Position numbers and translations under genes: made by a program
Source of the DNA: Pseudomonadota bacterium
GTDB taxonomy: Bacteria > Pseudomonadota > Alphaproteobacteria > Rhizobiales > Devosiaceae
Direction of reading: 5' to 3'
Assembly: GCA_023431205.1 (NCBI GenBank)
Contig: JAEYXQ010000132.1
Location: 1-9,105, forward strand
DNA: 9,105 nt
Shown here: one piece after another, positions 1 to 6,965 of the stretch
How the letters are laid out: each line of letters starts with the position of its first letter
Numbering within the stretch: the first letter of the stretch is position 1
The notes under the pieces: model-generated
The model's input: the letters and a program-made list of their open reading frames with translations, nothing else
What the model was told of the DNA's origin: nothing
Databases searched by the model: none

Positions 1-706
1 CCAGTCGCCGGGCTCCGGCGTCGCCATGGGCATGTACAACCTCGACGATTCCATCGCCGACTTTGCCCGCGCCTCGATGAACTACGCGCTCAACCGCGGC
101 GTGCCTTGCTATCTGTCGACCAAGAACACCATCCTCAAGGCCTATGACGGCCGCTTCAAGGACATCTTCCAGGAAATCTATGAAGCCGAGTTCAAGGACA
201 AGTTCGAAGAAGCCAAGATCTGGTACGAACACCGCCTGATCGACGACATGGTGGCCTCGGCCCTCAAGTGGTCCGGCGGCTATGTCTGGGCCTGCAAGAA
301 CTATGATGGCGACGTGCAGTCCGACACCGTGGCCCAGGGCTTTGGCTCGCTTGGCCTGATGACCTCCGTGCTGATGACGCCCGATGGCAAGATCGTGGAA
401 GCCGAAGCCGCGCACGGCACGGTGACCCGTCACTACCGCCAGCACCAGCAGGGCAAGGAAACCTCGACCAACTCCACCGCCTCGATCTTTGCCTGGACTC
501 GTGGCCTGGCCCACCGTGCCAAGCTCGACGACAACGCCGAACTGGCCAAGTTTGCCGCAACGCTCGAGAAGGTCACCGTCGACACCATCGAAGAAGGCAA
601 GATGACCAAGGACCTGTCGCTGCTGGTCGGTCCCGATCAGCCGTGGCTGTCGACCCTTGGCTTTCTCGACGCGATCGACGAGAACCTGCAGAAGGCCATG
701 GCGTAA
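1..706 (+). CDS. icd: NADP-dependent isocitrate dehydrogenase, 3' part (5' end outside window)
   Basis: This TCA-cycle enzyme of the cytoplasm oxidatively decarboxylates isocitrate to 2-oxoglutarate and makes NADPH. The reading frame is open from base 2, so about 234 C-terminal residues of a protein usually near 404 residues are present. It is the dimeric, eukaryote-like subfamily rather than the E. coli type. Landmarks seen are YLSTKNTILKAYDG (the Lys is the catalytic Lys equivalent to human K212), YEHRLIDDMV and CKNYDGDVQSD (metal-binding aspartates), and AEAAHGTVTRHYR followed by ETSTNSTASIFAWTRGLAHRA (NADP phosphate binding). The ATG codons near base 26 are internal, because homology continues upstream of them (SPGSGVAMGMYN). 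The gene stops at TAA and is followed 28 bases later by a terminator hairpin. Nothing looks broken. Confidence 0.96.
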   Translation, partial: QSPGSGVAMGMYNLDDSIADFARASMNYALNRGVPCYLSTKNTILKAYDGRFKDIFQEIYEAEFKDKFEEAKIWYEHRLIDDMVASALKWSGGYVWACKNYDGDVQSDTVAQGFGSLGLMTSVLMTPDGKIVEAEAAHGTVTRHYRQHQQGKETSTNSTASIFAWTRGLAHRAKLDDNAELAKFAATLEKVTVDTIEEGKMTKDLSLLVGPDQPWLSTLGFLDAIDENLQKAMA

Positions 707-734
707 GCCACTAAAGCTGAATCAACACATGTAG

Positions 735-760
735 AGCCGGGCAGCAATGCCCGGCTATTT
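735..760 (+). terminator. Rho-independent terminator of icd
   Basis: A perfect 8-bp GC-rich stem (AGCCGGGC at 735-742 pairing with GCCCGGCT at 749-756) closes a 6-base loop. It is followed by ATTTGCTTT, a weak T-rich tail. It lies 28 bases after the icd stop, so icd probably ends here and the next gene is transcribed separately. Confidence 0.75.
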
Positions 761-827
761 GCTTTCGCCGCGGTGCCATAGTTCAACCCGAATCCGCAGC
801 GCCACTGACGGCAAAAAGGGGTTGTGC

Positions 828-1808
828 ATGAAGTGGGCAAAGCGGATCGGCCTGGCCTTGCTGCTGGCGATCGTCGTAATCGTCGTTGCCAACGGCAGCT
901 GGAGAGCGGCGCCACCGGCAGAGCCTACGGTGCAGCTGATCGCACACCGGGGCGTGCACCAGACGTTTGACCGCAGCAACCTCGAAAACGACACCTGTAC
1001 GGCCGAGCGGATATTTCCGCCGACGCACCAATTTCTCGAGAACACCCTGCCCTCGATGGAAGCGGCGTTCGCCTATGGCGCCGATATTGTCGAACTGGAC
1101 GTGCACCCGACCACGGATGGCAAGTTTGCAGTGATGCACGATTGGACCGTGGACTGCCGGACCGAGGGTACCGGAGATACCCGCAGCCACGACATGGCCT
1201 ACCTCAAGACGCTCGACCTCGGCTACGGCTACACCGCCGATGGCGGCGACACCTACCCGTTCCGCGGCACGGGGGTCGGCATGATGCCGGAGCTCAAGGA
1301 GGTGCTCGGCGCGATGCCAACGCGCCGGTTCCTGGTCAACTTCAAGAGCAACGAACAACGCGAAGGCGACATGCTGGGCGACCTTGTCGCCGCCAATCCG
1401 GACTGGCGCGCTGCCGTTTGGGGCGCCTATGGCGGCGATCCTCCCACCTACCGTGCGGCAGAGCGGATCGACGGCCTGCATGTGTGGTCCCGCCGCGGCC
1501 TGGTGGACTGCCTGCTGCAGTACGTGACTCTCGGCTGGAGCGGCTACATGCCGGAGGCCTGCCGTAACACCATGATCATGCTGCCCATCAACGCCGGGCC
1601 CTGGGTCTGGGGCTGGCCGAACCTGTTCCTTCAGCGGGTCCGCGACGCCGGCAGCGAGGTGATCCTGCTCGGTCCCTACGGGGCGGGCGACCCGGGCACT
1701 GCCGGCATCGACACACTCGAGCAACTGGCGCAGGTGCCGGAGCAGTTCGACGGCTATGTCTGGACCAACCGCATCGAGCTGATCGGTCCGGCAATGGCGG
1801 GCCGGTGA
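828..1808 (+). CDS. Glycerophosphodiester phosphodiesterase family protein, membrane-anchored or exported
   Basis: This 326-residue protein resembles the GDPD family of TIM-barrel enzymes, which hydrolyse glycerophosphodiesters to glycerol-3-phosphate and an alcohol. The ATG at 828 is chosen because AAGGGG lies 7 bases upstream and the protein then opens with a K/R-containing start and a hydrophobic stretch (residues 7-22), an uncleaved anchor or signal peptide. An upstream in-frame start at 747 falls within the icd terminator. Family motifs seen are HRG at 40-42, ENT at 71-73, ELD at 89-91 and HD at 104-105, the usual two active-site His plus the Glu/Asp metal ligands. HRG and ENT are further apart than usual, and the third metal-ligand Glu (normally in an E-x-K motif) seems to be Asn171 (VNFKS). 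Four Cys (57, 110, 228, 245) could form disulfides outside the cytoplasm. The substrate is unknown. Gaps to both neighbours are 80-120 bases. Confidence 0.85.
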   Translation: MKWAKRIGLALLLAIVVIVVANGSWRAAPPAEPTVQLIAHRGVHQTFDRSNLENDTCTAERIFPPTHQFLENTLPSMEAAFAYGADIVELDVHPTTDGKFAVMHDWTVDCRTEGTGDTRSHDMAYLKTLDLGYGYTADGGDTYPFRGTGVGMMPELKEVLGAMPTRRFLVNFKSNEQREGDMLGDLVAANPDWRAAVWGAYGGDPPTYRAAERIDGLHVWSRRGLVDCLLQYVTLGWSGYMPEACRNTMIMLPINAGPWVWGWPNLFLQRVRDAGSEVILLGPYGAGDPGTAGIDTLEQLAQVPEQFDGYVWTNRIELIGPAMAGR

Positions 1809-1888
1809 GGCACTTGGTAGCAATCGACGGCAGGTGAAACCGGCGCTAGGGTGCGGACGCATCCTCCTGACTTGTCTAGGTTCTCCAA

Positions 1889-2821
1889 TTGCCGGTCGGC
1901 GTCCTCTACGCGCTTGTCGCCTACTCCGTCTATTCGTGCGGCGACGCCATCATCAAGGGCCTCGGCCAGTCGCTGTCCGTATTCGAGATCGGCTTCTTCG
2001 TCGCCGTGTTCTCCCTGATCCCCGCACTGTTCTCGCGACCCAAAGGTGAACTCTGGCGCGAGAGCTTCAGGATGCGGCGCCCCCTGCTGGTGCATCTGCG
2101 CTCGTTCAGCGGCGTCGCCTCCTCGATGCTGATCACCTTCGCCTTCGTCACCATCCCGTTCGCGGAAGCCTATGCGCTGGTGTTCATGATGCCGGTGTTC
2201 ATCACGCTGATGTCGGTCCTGCTGCTGCGCGAGCGGGTGGACGTGGTGCGCTGGAGCATGCTGCTGCTCGGCTTCGTCGGCGTACTGCTGGTGGTGCGGC
2301 CAGGTTTCCGCGAGCTGGAACCAGGCCATTTCGCAGCGCTTGGCTGCGCAGTGTTCGGCGCGGCCACCACCACCATCCTGCGCATCGTGGCACCCACCGA
2401 GAAGCGTGTGAGCCTCATCCTGCTGCCGGCGATCTATGTGACAGTTGCCAACGCCGTGCTGATGATCCCCGGCTTCGTCGTTCCAAGCTGGGAGCAACTG
2501 GCGCTGCTGGCGGCCAGTGGCGGGCTGATCGGGGTCGGGCACCTGATGCTCATCGCCGCCACGCGGAATGCCGACGCCAGCCAGGTGGCACCGGTGCAAT
2601 ATGTGCAGATCATCTGGGCGATTGCACTCGGCGCGCTGTTCTTCAGCGAGTTCCCCGACTGGATCGTCTACCTGGGCCTGAGCGTGGTGGTGCTGTCTGG
2701 CCTCGTCAATGTCTATGTCGACGGTTCACGCGCGCGTCTTGCCGGCCGCTATGCCGAATATCGCGCGCGTGATCCCAATTCGCCGACCAACCTGCCGGAA
2801 GTGCAGACCCCGGAAATCTAG
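1889..2821 (+). CDS. EamA/DMT superfamily transporter
   Basis: This 310-residue, strongly hydrophobic inner-membrane protein has the size and layout of the drug/metabolite transporter superfamily: two EamA repeats of about five helices each (about residues 1-138 and 145-280) and a short polar C-terminal tail. The first repeat shows the typical FAEAYALVFMMPVFITLMSV helix followed by LLRERVDVVRW. The second repeats the pattern with ADASQVAPVQYVQIIWAI and FFSEFPDW. The start is TTG at 1889: a TAG in the same frame at 1877-1879 rules out anything earlier, there is no ATG or GTG nearby, and an AGG lies 8 bases upstream. Starting later would remove helix 1. It is probably an exporter or metabolite carrier, but the substrate cannot be read from sequence. 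It converges on alaS with a 4-base overlap of the two genes and no room for a terminator between the stop codons. Confidence 0.9.
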   Translation: MPVGVLYALVAYSVYSCGDAIIKGLGQSLSVFEIGFFVAVFSLIPALFSRPKGELWRESFRMRRPLLVHLRSFSGVASSMLITFAFVTIPFAEAYALVFMMPVFITLMSVLLLRERVDVVRWSMLLLGFVGVLLVVRPGFRELEPGHFAALGCAVFGAATTTILRIVAPTEKRVSLILLPAIYVTVANAVLMIPGFVVPSWEQLALLAASGGLIGVGHLMLIAATRNADASQVAPVQYVQIIWAIALGALFFSEFPDWIVYLGLSVVVLSGLVNVYVDGSRARLAGRYAEYRARDPNSPTNLPEVQTPEI

Positions 2822-5463
2822 CCGATCACCGTCCGGATGGCAGCGACGGCGTCCTGCGCCTTGCTGCCATCAGGCCCGCCCGCCTGCGCCATATCCAGAC
2901 GGCCACCACCGCCCTGCCCGCCCAGGGCAGCAGCACCGGCACGGACCAAGTCGACCGCCGAGAAGCGGCCGGTGAGATCCTCGGTGACGCCGACGGCCAC
3001 GCCGGCCTTGCCATCCTCGGCGACACCGACGATGGCAACGATGCCCGAACCAACCTGCTTCTTGGCCTGGTCAACCAGACCTCGAAGGTCCTTGGGCTGC
3101 AGCCCTTCGACCACCCGGCCGACGAAGGCCACGCCGTTGACGGTCTCTGACCCCTGTGGGGCGCCGCCGGCACCACCACCTATTGCCAGCTTCTGGCGGG
3201 CTTCGCTCAGAGCGCGCTCGGAGCGCTTCAACTGCTCCTGCAGAGCCTCGATACGCTCCAGCACTTCATGCTGGCCGGACCGCAGGAGGCTTGCCGCGGA
3301 ATTGACGATGGCGACATTGGCATTGCCACGGTGGCGGGCGGCATTGCCGGTGAGCGCCTCGATGCGGCGAACACCGGCAGCGACGGCGCCTTCGCCGACG
3401 ATCGACACCAGGCCCACATCGCCGGTGCGGCGCACATGGGTGCCACCGCACAGTTCCACCGACCAGCCCAGCGCGTTGCCGGTCGGCTCACCCATGGAGA
3501 CGACGCGAACCTCGTCGCCGTATTTTTCGCCGAACAGGGCGCGAGCGCCCGACTCCTTGGCTTCCTCGACGCCCATCAGCCGCGTTTCGACCGGGGTGTT
3601 CTGCAGCACGATGGCATTGGCGATGTCTTCCACCTGGGCCAGTTCCTGTTCGGTGACCGGCTTGGTGTGGACGAAGTCAAAGCGCAGCCGCTCCGGCGAA
3701 ACCAGCGACCCCTTCTGGGCAACATGGTCGCCGAGAACGAGGCGCAGGGCCTCATGCAGCAGGTGCGTGGCAGAGTGGTTGGCACGGATCGCCGAGCGCC
3801 GGTCGTGATCCACGACCAGTTCAACCGCCTGGCCGACCCGCAGTTCACCTTCGGCGACGGTGACGTGATGGGCAAAAACGCCATGGTGCTTGTGGGTGTC
3901 GGTGACAGTGGCGGCAATGCCCTCAGCCCTGAGCTGACCGCTGTCGCCGACCTGACCGCCGCTTTCACCATAGAACGGAGTCTGGTTGAGCACGGCAATG
4001 CCCGTCTCGCCGGCAGCCAGCACGGATACCTCAGCACCATCGCGCAGTAGGGCCTTGATCTCGCCTTCGGCCACTTCGGTCTCGTAGCCAAGGAACTCGG
4101 TGGGACCAATCTTGTCAGCCAGCCCGTACCAGACCGTGTCGGTCGCAGCCTCGCCAGAGCCGGCCCAACTCTTGCGGGCTTCGGCCTTCTGGGCAGCCAT
4201 GGCAGAATCGAAGCCGGCCTGATCGACAGCGATGCCGCGGTTGCGCAGCGCGTCCTGGGTCAGGTCGAGCGGGAAGCCATAGGTGTCGTAGAGCTTGAAC
4301 GCGGTGGCGCCGTTGAGCACATCGCCTTCGGCCAGATCACGGCTTTCATCGGCGAGGATCTGCAGGCCACGGCCAAGCGTCTTGAGAAAGCGCCCTTCTT
4401 CGAGGCGCACCGTTTCGGTGATCATCGCCTCGCCGCGGCTGAGCTCAGGATAGGCCTGGCCCATTTCGCGAACCAGCGCCGGCACCAGCTTGTAGATCAC
4501 CGGCTCGTTGGCGCCGAGCAGTGTGGCGTGGCGCATGGCCCGGCGCATGATGCGGCGCAGCACATAGCCTCGGCCCTCGTTGGAGGGCAGGACGCCTTCG
4601 GCGATCAGGAAGCTCATCGAGCGCAGGTGGTCGGCGATCACGCGCAGGCTCTGCTTGCCGGGACCATCCACGTCAGCGCCGGTGGCGCCCGAAGCGGCGA
4701 AGATCAGCGCCCGGAACAGGTCGATGTCGTAGTTGTTGTGGACGCCCTGCATGACCGCGGCCATGCGTTCAAGACCCATGCCGGTATCGATTGAGGGACG
4801 CGGCAGGCCCGTGCGGGAGCCATCTGCGTGCTGCTCGTACTGCATGAACACGAGGTTCCAGATCTCGATCCAGCGGTCGCCATCCTCGTCAGGCGAGCCC
4901 GGGGGGCCGCCCCAGACGTCCTCACCGTGATCGTAGAAGATCTCGGAACAGGGACCGCAGGGACCGGTGTCCCCCATCTGCCAGAAGTTCGACTTGGCGC
5001 CCAACCGGACGATGCGGTCGTCGCTGAGGCCGGCTACCTTCTTCCACAGGGCGTGCGCTTCGTCGTCGTCCTCGTAGATGGTGACCATCAGCCGCTCGCG
5101 CGGCAGCGCCCAATCCTTGGTGAGCAGCGTCCACGCCAGCTCGATGGCGCGCTCCTTGAAGTAGTCGCCGAACGAGAAGTTGCCGAGCATCTCGAAGAAG
5201 GTGTGATGCCGGGCGGTGAAGCCGACATTGTCGAGGTCGTTATGCTTGCCGCCGGCGCGAACGCATTTCTGGGCCGTCGCGGCAGTCGAATAGGGACGCT
5301 TTTCGACGCCGGTAAAGACGTTCTTGAACTGCACCATGCCCGCATTGGTGAACATCAGCGTCGGATCGTTGCGCGGCACCAGCGGGCTCGACGACACGGC
5401 CTCGTGGCCATTGCGGGCGAAGAAATCGACGAAGCTCGTACGGAGGTCGTTTACGCTGGTCAT
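2818..5463 (-). CDS. alaS: Alanine--tRNA ligase (AlaRS)
   Basis: AlaRS charges tRNA-Ala with alanine and clears mischarged Ser/Gly. The 881-residue length is normal for the bacterial enzyme. Seen from the N-terminus: class II core with motif 2 (ARHHTFFEMLGNFSFGDYFK, about 84-103) and motif 3 (DTGMGLERMA, about 226-235); the tRNA-recognition region (GRGYVLRRIMRRAMRHA); the editing domain with zinc-type ligands H563-x3-H567 and C672-x3-H676; a coiled-coil-like helix around 730-760; and the C-Ala domain ending in the glycine-rich GGQGGGGRLDMAQAGG. The ATG at 5463 is preferred, with GAAAG 7 bases upstream and the usual MTSVNDLR opening. An in-frame TTG at 5484 would add seven residues. It lies 185 bases downstream of recA on the same strand, separated from it by a terminator, so it likely has its own promoter. 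Confidence 0.97.
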   Translation of the reverse strand: MTSVNDLRTSFVDFFARNGHEAVSSSPLVPRNDPTLMFTNAGMVQFKNVFTGVEKRPYSTAATAQKCVRAGGKHNDLDNVGFTARHHTFFEMLGNFSFGDYFKERAIELAWTLLTKDWALPRERLMVTIYEDDDEAHALWKKVAGLSDDRIVRLGAKSNFWQMGDTGPCGPCSEIFYDHGEDVWGGPPGSPDEDGDRWIEIWNLVFMQYEQHADGSRTGLPRPSIDTGMGLERMAAVMQGVHNNYDIDLFRALIFAASGATGADVDGPGKQSLRVIADHLRSMSFLIAEGVLPSNEGRGYVLRRIMRRAMRHATLLGANEPVIYKLVPALVREMGQAYPELSRGEAMITETVRLEEGRFLKTLGRGLQILADESRDLAEGDVLNGATAFKLYDTYGFPLDLTQDALRNRGIAVDQAGFDSAMAAQKAEARKSWAGSGEAATDTVWYGLADKIGPTEFLGYETEVAEGEIKALLRDGAEVSVLAAGETGIAVLNQTPFYGESGGQVGDSGQLRAEGIAATVTDTHKHHGVFAHHVTVAEGELRVGQAVELVVDHDRRSAIRANHSATHLLHEALRLVLGDHVAQKGSLVSPERLRFDFVHTKPVTEQELAQVEDIANAIVLQNTPVETRLMGVEEAKESGARALFGEKYGDEVRVVSMGEPTGNALGWSVELCGGTHVRRTGDVGLVSIVGEGAVAAGVRRIEALTGNAARHRGNANVAIVNSAASLLRSGQHEVLERIEALQEQLKRSERALSEARQKLAIGGGAGGAPQGSETVNGVAFVGRVVEGLQPKDLRGLVDQAKKQVGSGIVAIVGVAEDGKAGVAVGVTEDLTGRFSAVDLVRAGAAALGGQGGGGRLDMAQAGGPDGSKAQDAVAAIRTVIG

Positions 5464-5522
5464 CAACGGGCTTTCATTGGGCAAGCGGGCACGGCGGACG
5501 CCGTGGCGAGATCGGCTGGCTT

Positions 5523-5550
5523 TCTATCGTGTGGCTTGCCGCAATGTCCA
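5523..5550 (-). promoter_or_regulatory. Candidate promoter for alaS
   Basis: On the minus strand, TGGACA (5545-5550, one mismatch to TTGACA) and GATAGA (5523-5528, three matches to TATAAT) are separated by 16 bases. They sit about 60 bases upstream of the alaS ATG and downstream of the recA terminator, where a promoter is needed. The -10 match is weak. Confidence 0.35.
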
Positions 5551-5594
5551 GCATTGCCGCACCCTTGCGCCCCCGCGAGAGTCGCAGACGACAG

Positions 5595-5622
5595 AAAAAA
5601 GGCACCGCGCCAGCGGTGCCTT
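5595..5622 (-). terminator. Rho-independent terminator of recA
   Basis: GGCACCGC (5601-5608) and GCGGTGCC (5613-5620) form a perfect 8-bp stem with a 4-base loop, extended by two A-T pairs. Read on the minus strand, the hairpin is followed by six T. It begins about 27 bases after the recA stop and should largely uncouple alaS from recA. Confidence 0.9.
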
Positions 5623-5648
5623 GAACTATCCCTGCATGGGGAGGAGGA

Positions 5649-6719
5649 CTACTCGGCGTCACCGTCGTCTTCGCCACCGGCAACCAGCAGCACCTCACCC
5701 AGGAGCCCCGAGCTTTCACGCACGCCCTGCTCGATGGTGTTGGCGACGTTCGGGTTGTCCTTGAGGAACTGACGGGCATTTTCACGCCCCTGCCCCAGGC
5801 GCTGCGAATCCCAGGAGAACCAGGCACCGGACTTCTCGATGATGCCGGACTTCACGCCAAGGTCGAGCAGTTCGCCGGTCTTGGAGATACCTTCGCCATA
5901 CATGATGTCGAATTCGACCTGACGGAAGGGCGGTGCTAGCTTGTTCTTGACCACCTTCACGCGGGTCTGGTTGCCGACGATCTCCTCGCGGTCCTTGAGG
6001 GCACCGATGCGGCGGATGTCGAGGCGCACCGAGGCGTAGAACTTGAGTGCGTTGCCACCCGTCGTGGTCTCGGGCGAGCCATACATGACGCCGATCTTCA
6101 TGCGGATCTGGTTGATGAAGATGACGAGGCACTTCGACTTCGAGATCGAGGAGGTCAGCTTGCGCATGGCCTGGCTCATCAGGCGAGCCTGCTGGCCGGG
6201 AAGAGAATCACCCATCTCGCCTTCGAGTTCGGCGCGAGGCGTCAGCGCCGCCACCGAGTCCACCACCAGCACGTCGATGGCGCCGGAGCGGACCAGGGTG
6301 TCGGTGATTTCGAGCGCCTGCTCACCGGCATCCGGCTGGGAAATCAGCAGGTCGTCGACATTGACGCCGAGCTTGCGGGCATAGATCGGATCGAGCGCAT
6401 GCTCGGCATCGACGAAGGCACAGATGCCACCCTTGCGCTGGGCTTCGGCGATGACATGGAGCGCAAGCGTGGTCTTGCCTGAGGATTCCGGCCCGAAGAT
6501 TTCGACAATACGTCCCTTGGGCAAGCCCCCGATGCCGAGCGCGATATCGAGGCCAAGCGATCCCGTGGAGATCGACTCCACTTCGATCGAGGACGCTTCG
6601 CCAAGGCGCATGATGGAGCCCTTGCCGAAATTGCGCTCAATCTGGCTGAGCGCGGCGGCAAGCGCCTTGTCCTTGTCCATCGATCCACCTTCAACGATAC
6701 GCAGCGGCGCGTTAGCCAT
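5649..6719 (-). CDS. recA: Recombinase RecA
   Basis: RecA forms filaments on single-stranded DNA, drives homologous strand exchange and triggers LexA self-cleavage in the SOS response. The 356-residue length is normal. The Walker A motif GPESSGKTT is at residues 76-84, the DAEHALDP segment with the catalytic Glu at about 104-111, and Walker B LVVDS at 151-155. The L1 region (EGEMGDSLPGQQARLMSQ) and the L2 region (NQIRMKIGVMYGSPETTTGG) are intact, and the C-terminus is acidic (GGEDDGDAE). The ATG at 6719 is supported by a strong AAGGAG (6728-6733) 8 bases upstream. The N-terminus is a little longer than in E. coli, as is common in Alphaproteobacteria. A LexA-type box upstream indicates SOS control, and a terminator follows the gene. 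Confidence 0.99.
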   Translation of the reverse strand: MANAPLRIVEGGSMDKDKALAAALSQIERNFGKGSIMRLGEASSIEVESISTGSLGLDIALGIGGLPKGRIVEIFGPESSGKTTLALHVIAEAQRKGGICAFVDAEHALDPIYARKLGVNVDDLLISQPDAGEQALEITDTLVRSGAIDVLVVDSVAALTPRAELEGEMGDSLPGQQARLMSQAMRKLTSSISKSKCLVIFINQIRMKIGVMYGSPETTTGGNALKFYASVRLDIRRIGALKDREEIVGNQTRVKVVKNKLAPPFRQVEFDIMYGEGISKTGELLDLGVKSGIIEKSGAWFSWDSQRLGQGRENARQFLKDNPNVANTIEQGVRESSGLLGEVLLVAGGEDDGDAE

Positions 6720-6801
6720 GAGTCCGTCTCCTTATTCCACGCCCGGACAGCGCGCGCAACGCGACCAGACCGTCGATGAACAGCAAGTATCAGTGACGTC
6801 T

Positions 6802-6837
6802 TTGTTCTCATAATGTTCCGGTATCGTCAAGGGACAA
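6802..6837 (-). promoter_or_regulatory. Probable recA promoter region
   Basis: On the minus strand TTGACG (6825-6830) is a good -35 candidate. At 17-bp spacing the -10 would be the poor GAACAA (6802-6807), inside the LexA box. An alternative pairing is TTGTCC (6832-6837) with TATGAG (6807-6812) at 19-bp spacing. Either would be covered by LexA at the neighbouring box. The exact hexamers are unsure. Confidence 0.45.
6804..6818 (-). promoter_or_regulatory. LexA (SOS) box of recA, GTTC-N7-GTTC
   Basis: The plus strand reads GTTC TCATAAT GTTC, an exact match to the direct-repeat LexA box known from Alphaproteobacteria (GTTC-N7-GTTC, or GAAC-N7-GAAC on the other strand). It is 84 bases upstream of the recA ATG and lies just downstream of, or within, the likely recA promoter, where a repressor would block transcription. 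Confidence 0.85.
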
Positions 6838-6846
6838 AATGAGAAC
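6832..6846 (+). promoter_or_regulatory. Degenerate second LexA-like box, opposite orientation
   Basis: GGAC AAAATGA GAAC differs from GAAC-N7-GAAC by one base. It lies 13 bases from the consensus box in the opposite orientation, and the 16-base sequences containing the two boxes match as inverted repeats at 13 of 16 positions. It may be a second LexA contact that faces the rightward operon, or simply a decayed copy. Confidence 0.4.
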
Positions 6847-6965
6847 ATCTCTGCTCCCGCTACATCGGCTCAGGACCAAAAGTATGATTTTTGCCTCTGG
6901 ACAGCCGAAGCGGTGTTGCGTTCTATGCCGCCACCTTTTCCGACCGTCGCGCCGAGGAGCCGCCG

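Noticed and set aside
747..827. Upstream extension of the phosphodiesterase-like gene
   Set aside because: The alternative start lies inside the icd terminator hairpin and would place 27 non-conserved residues before the signal-like segment. The ATG at 828 has a ribosome binding site.
783..1862. Minus-strand open frame of 359 codons opposite the phosphodiesterase-like gene
   Set aside because: The plus frame has the HRG, ELD and HD motifs and a signal-like N-terminus. The antisense frame has no recognisable domain.
1809..1888. Possible terminator or promoter between the phosphodiesterase-like gene and the transporter
   Set aside because: I saw no stable hairpin with a T-run and no convincing promoter hexamers in these 80 bases.
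4828..5772. Plus-strand open frame of 314 codons across the alaS start and the recA terminator
   Set aside because: It is antisense to alaS and runs through a strong terminator and promoter region. The product has no recognisable domain.
6860..6888. Promoter for the sugar operon using TATGAT at 6883-6888
   Set aside because: No -35-like hexamer is found at 16-18 bp upstream, so it is not listed as a promoter.
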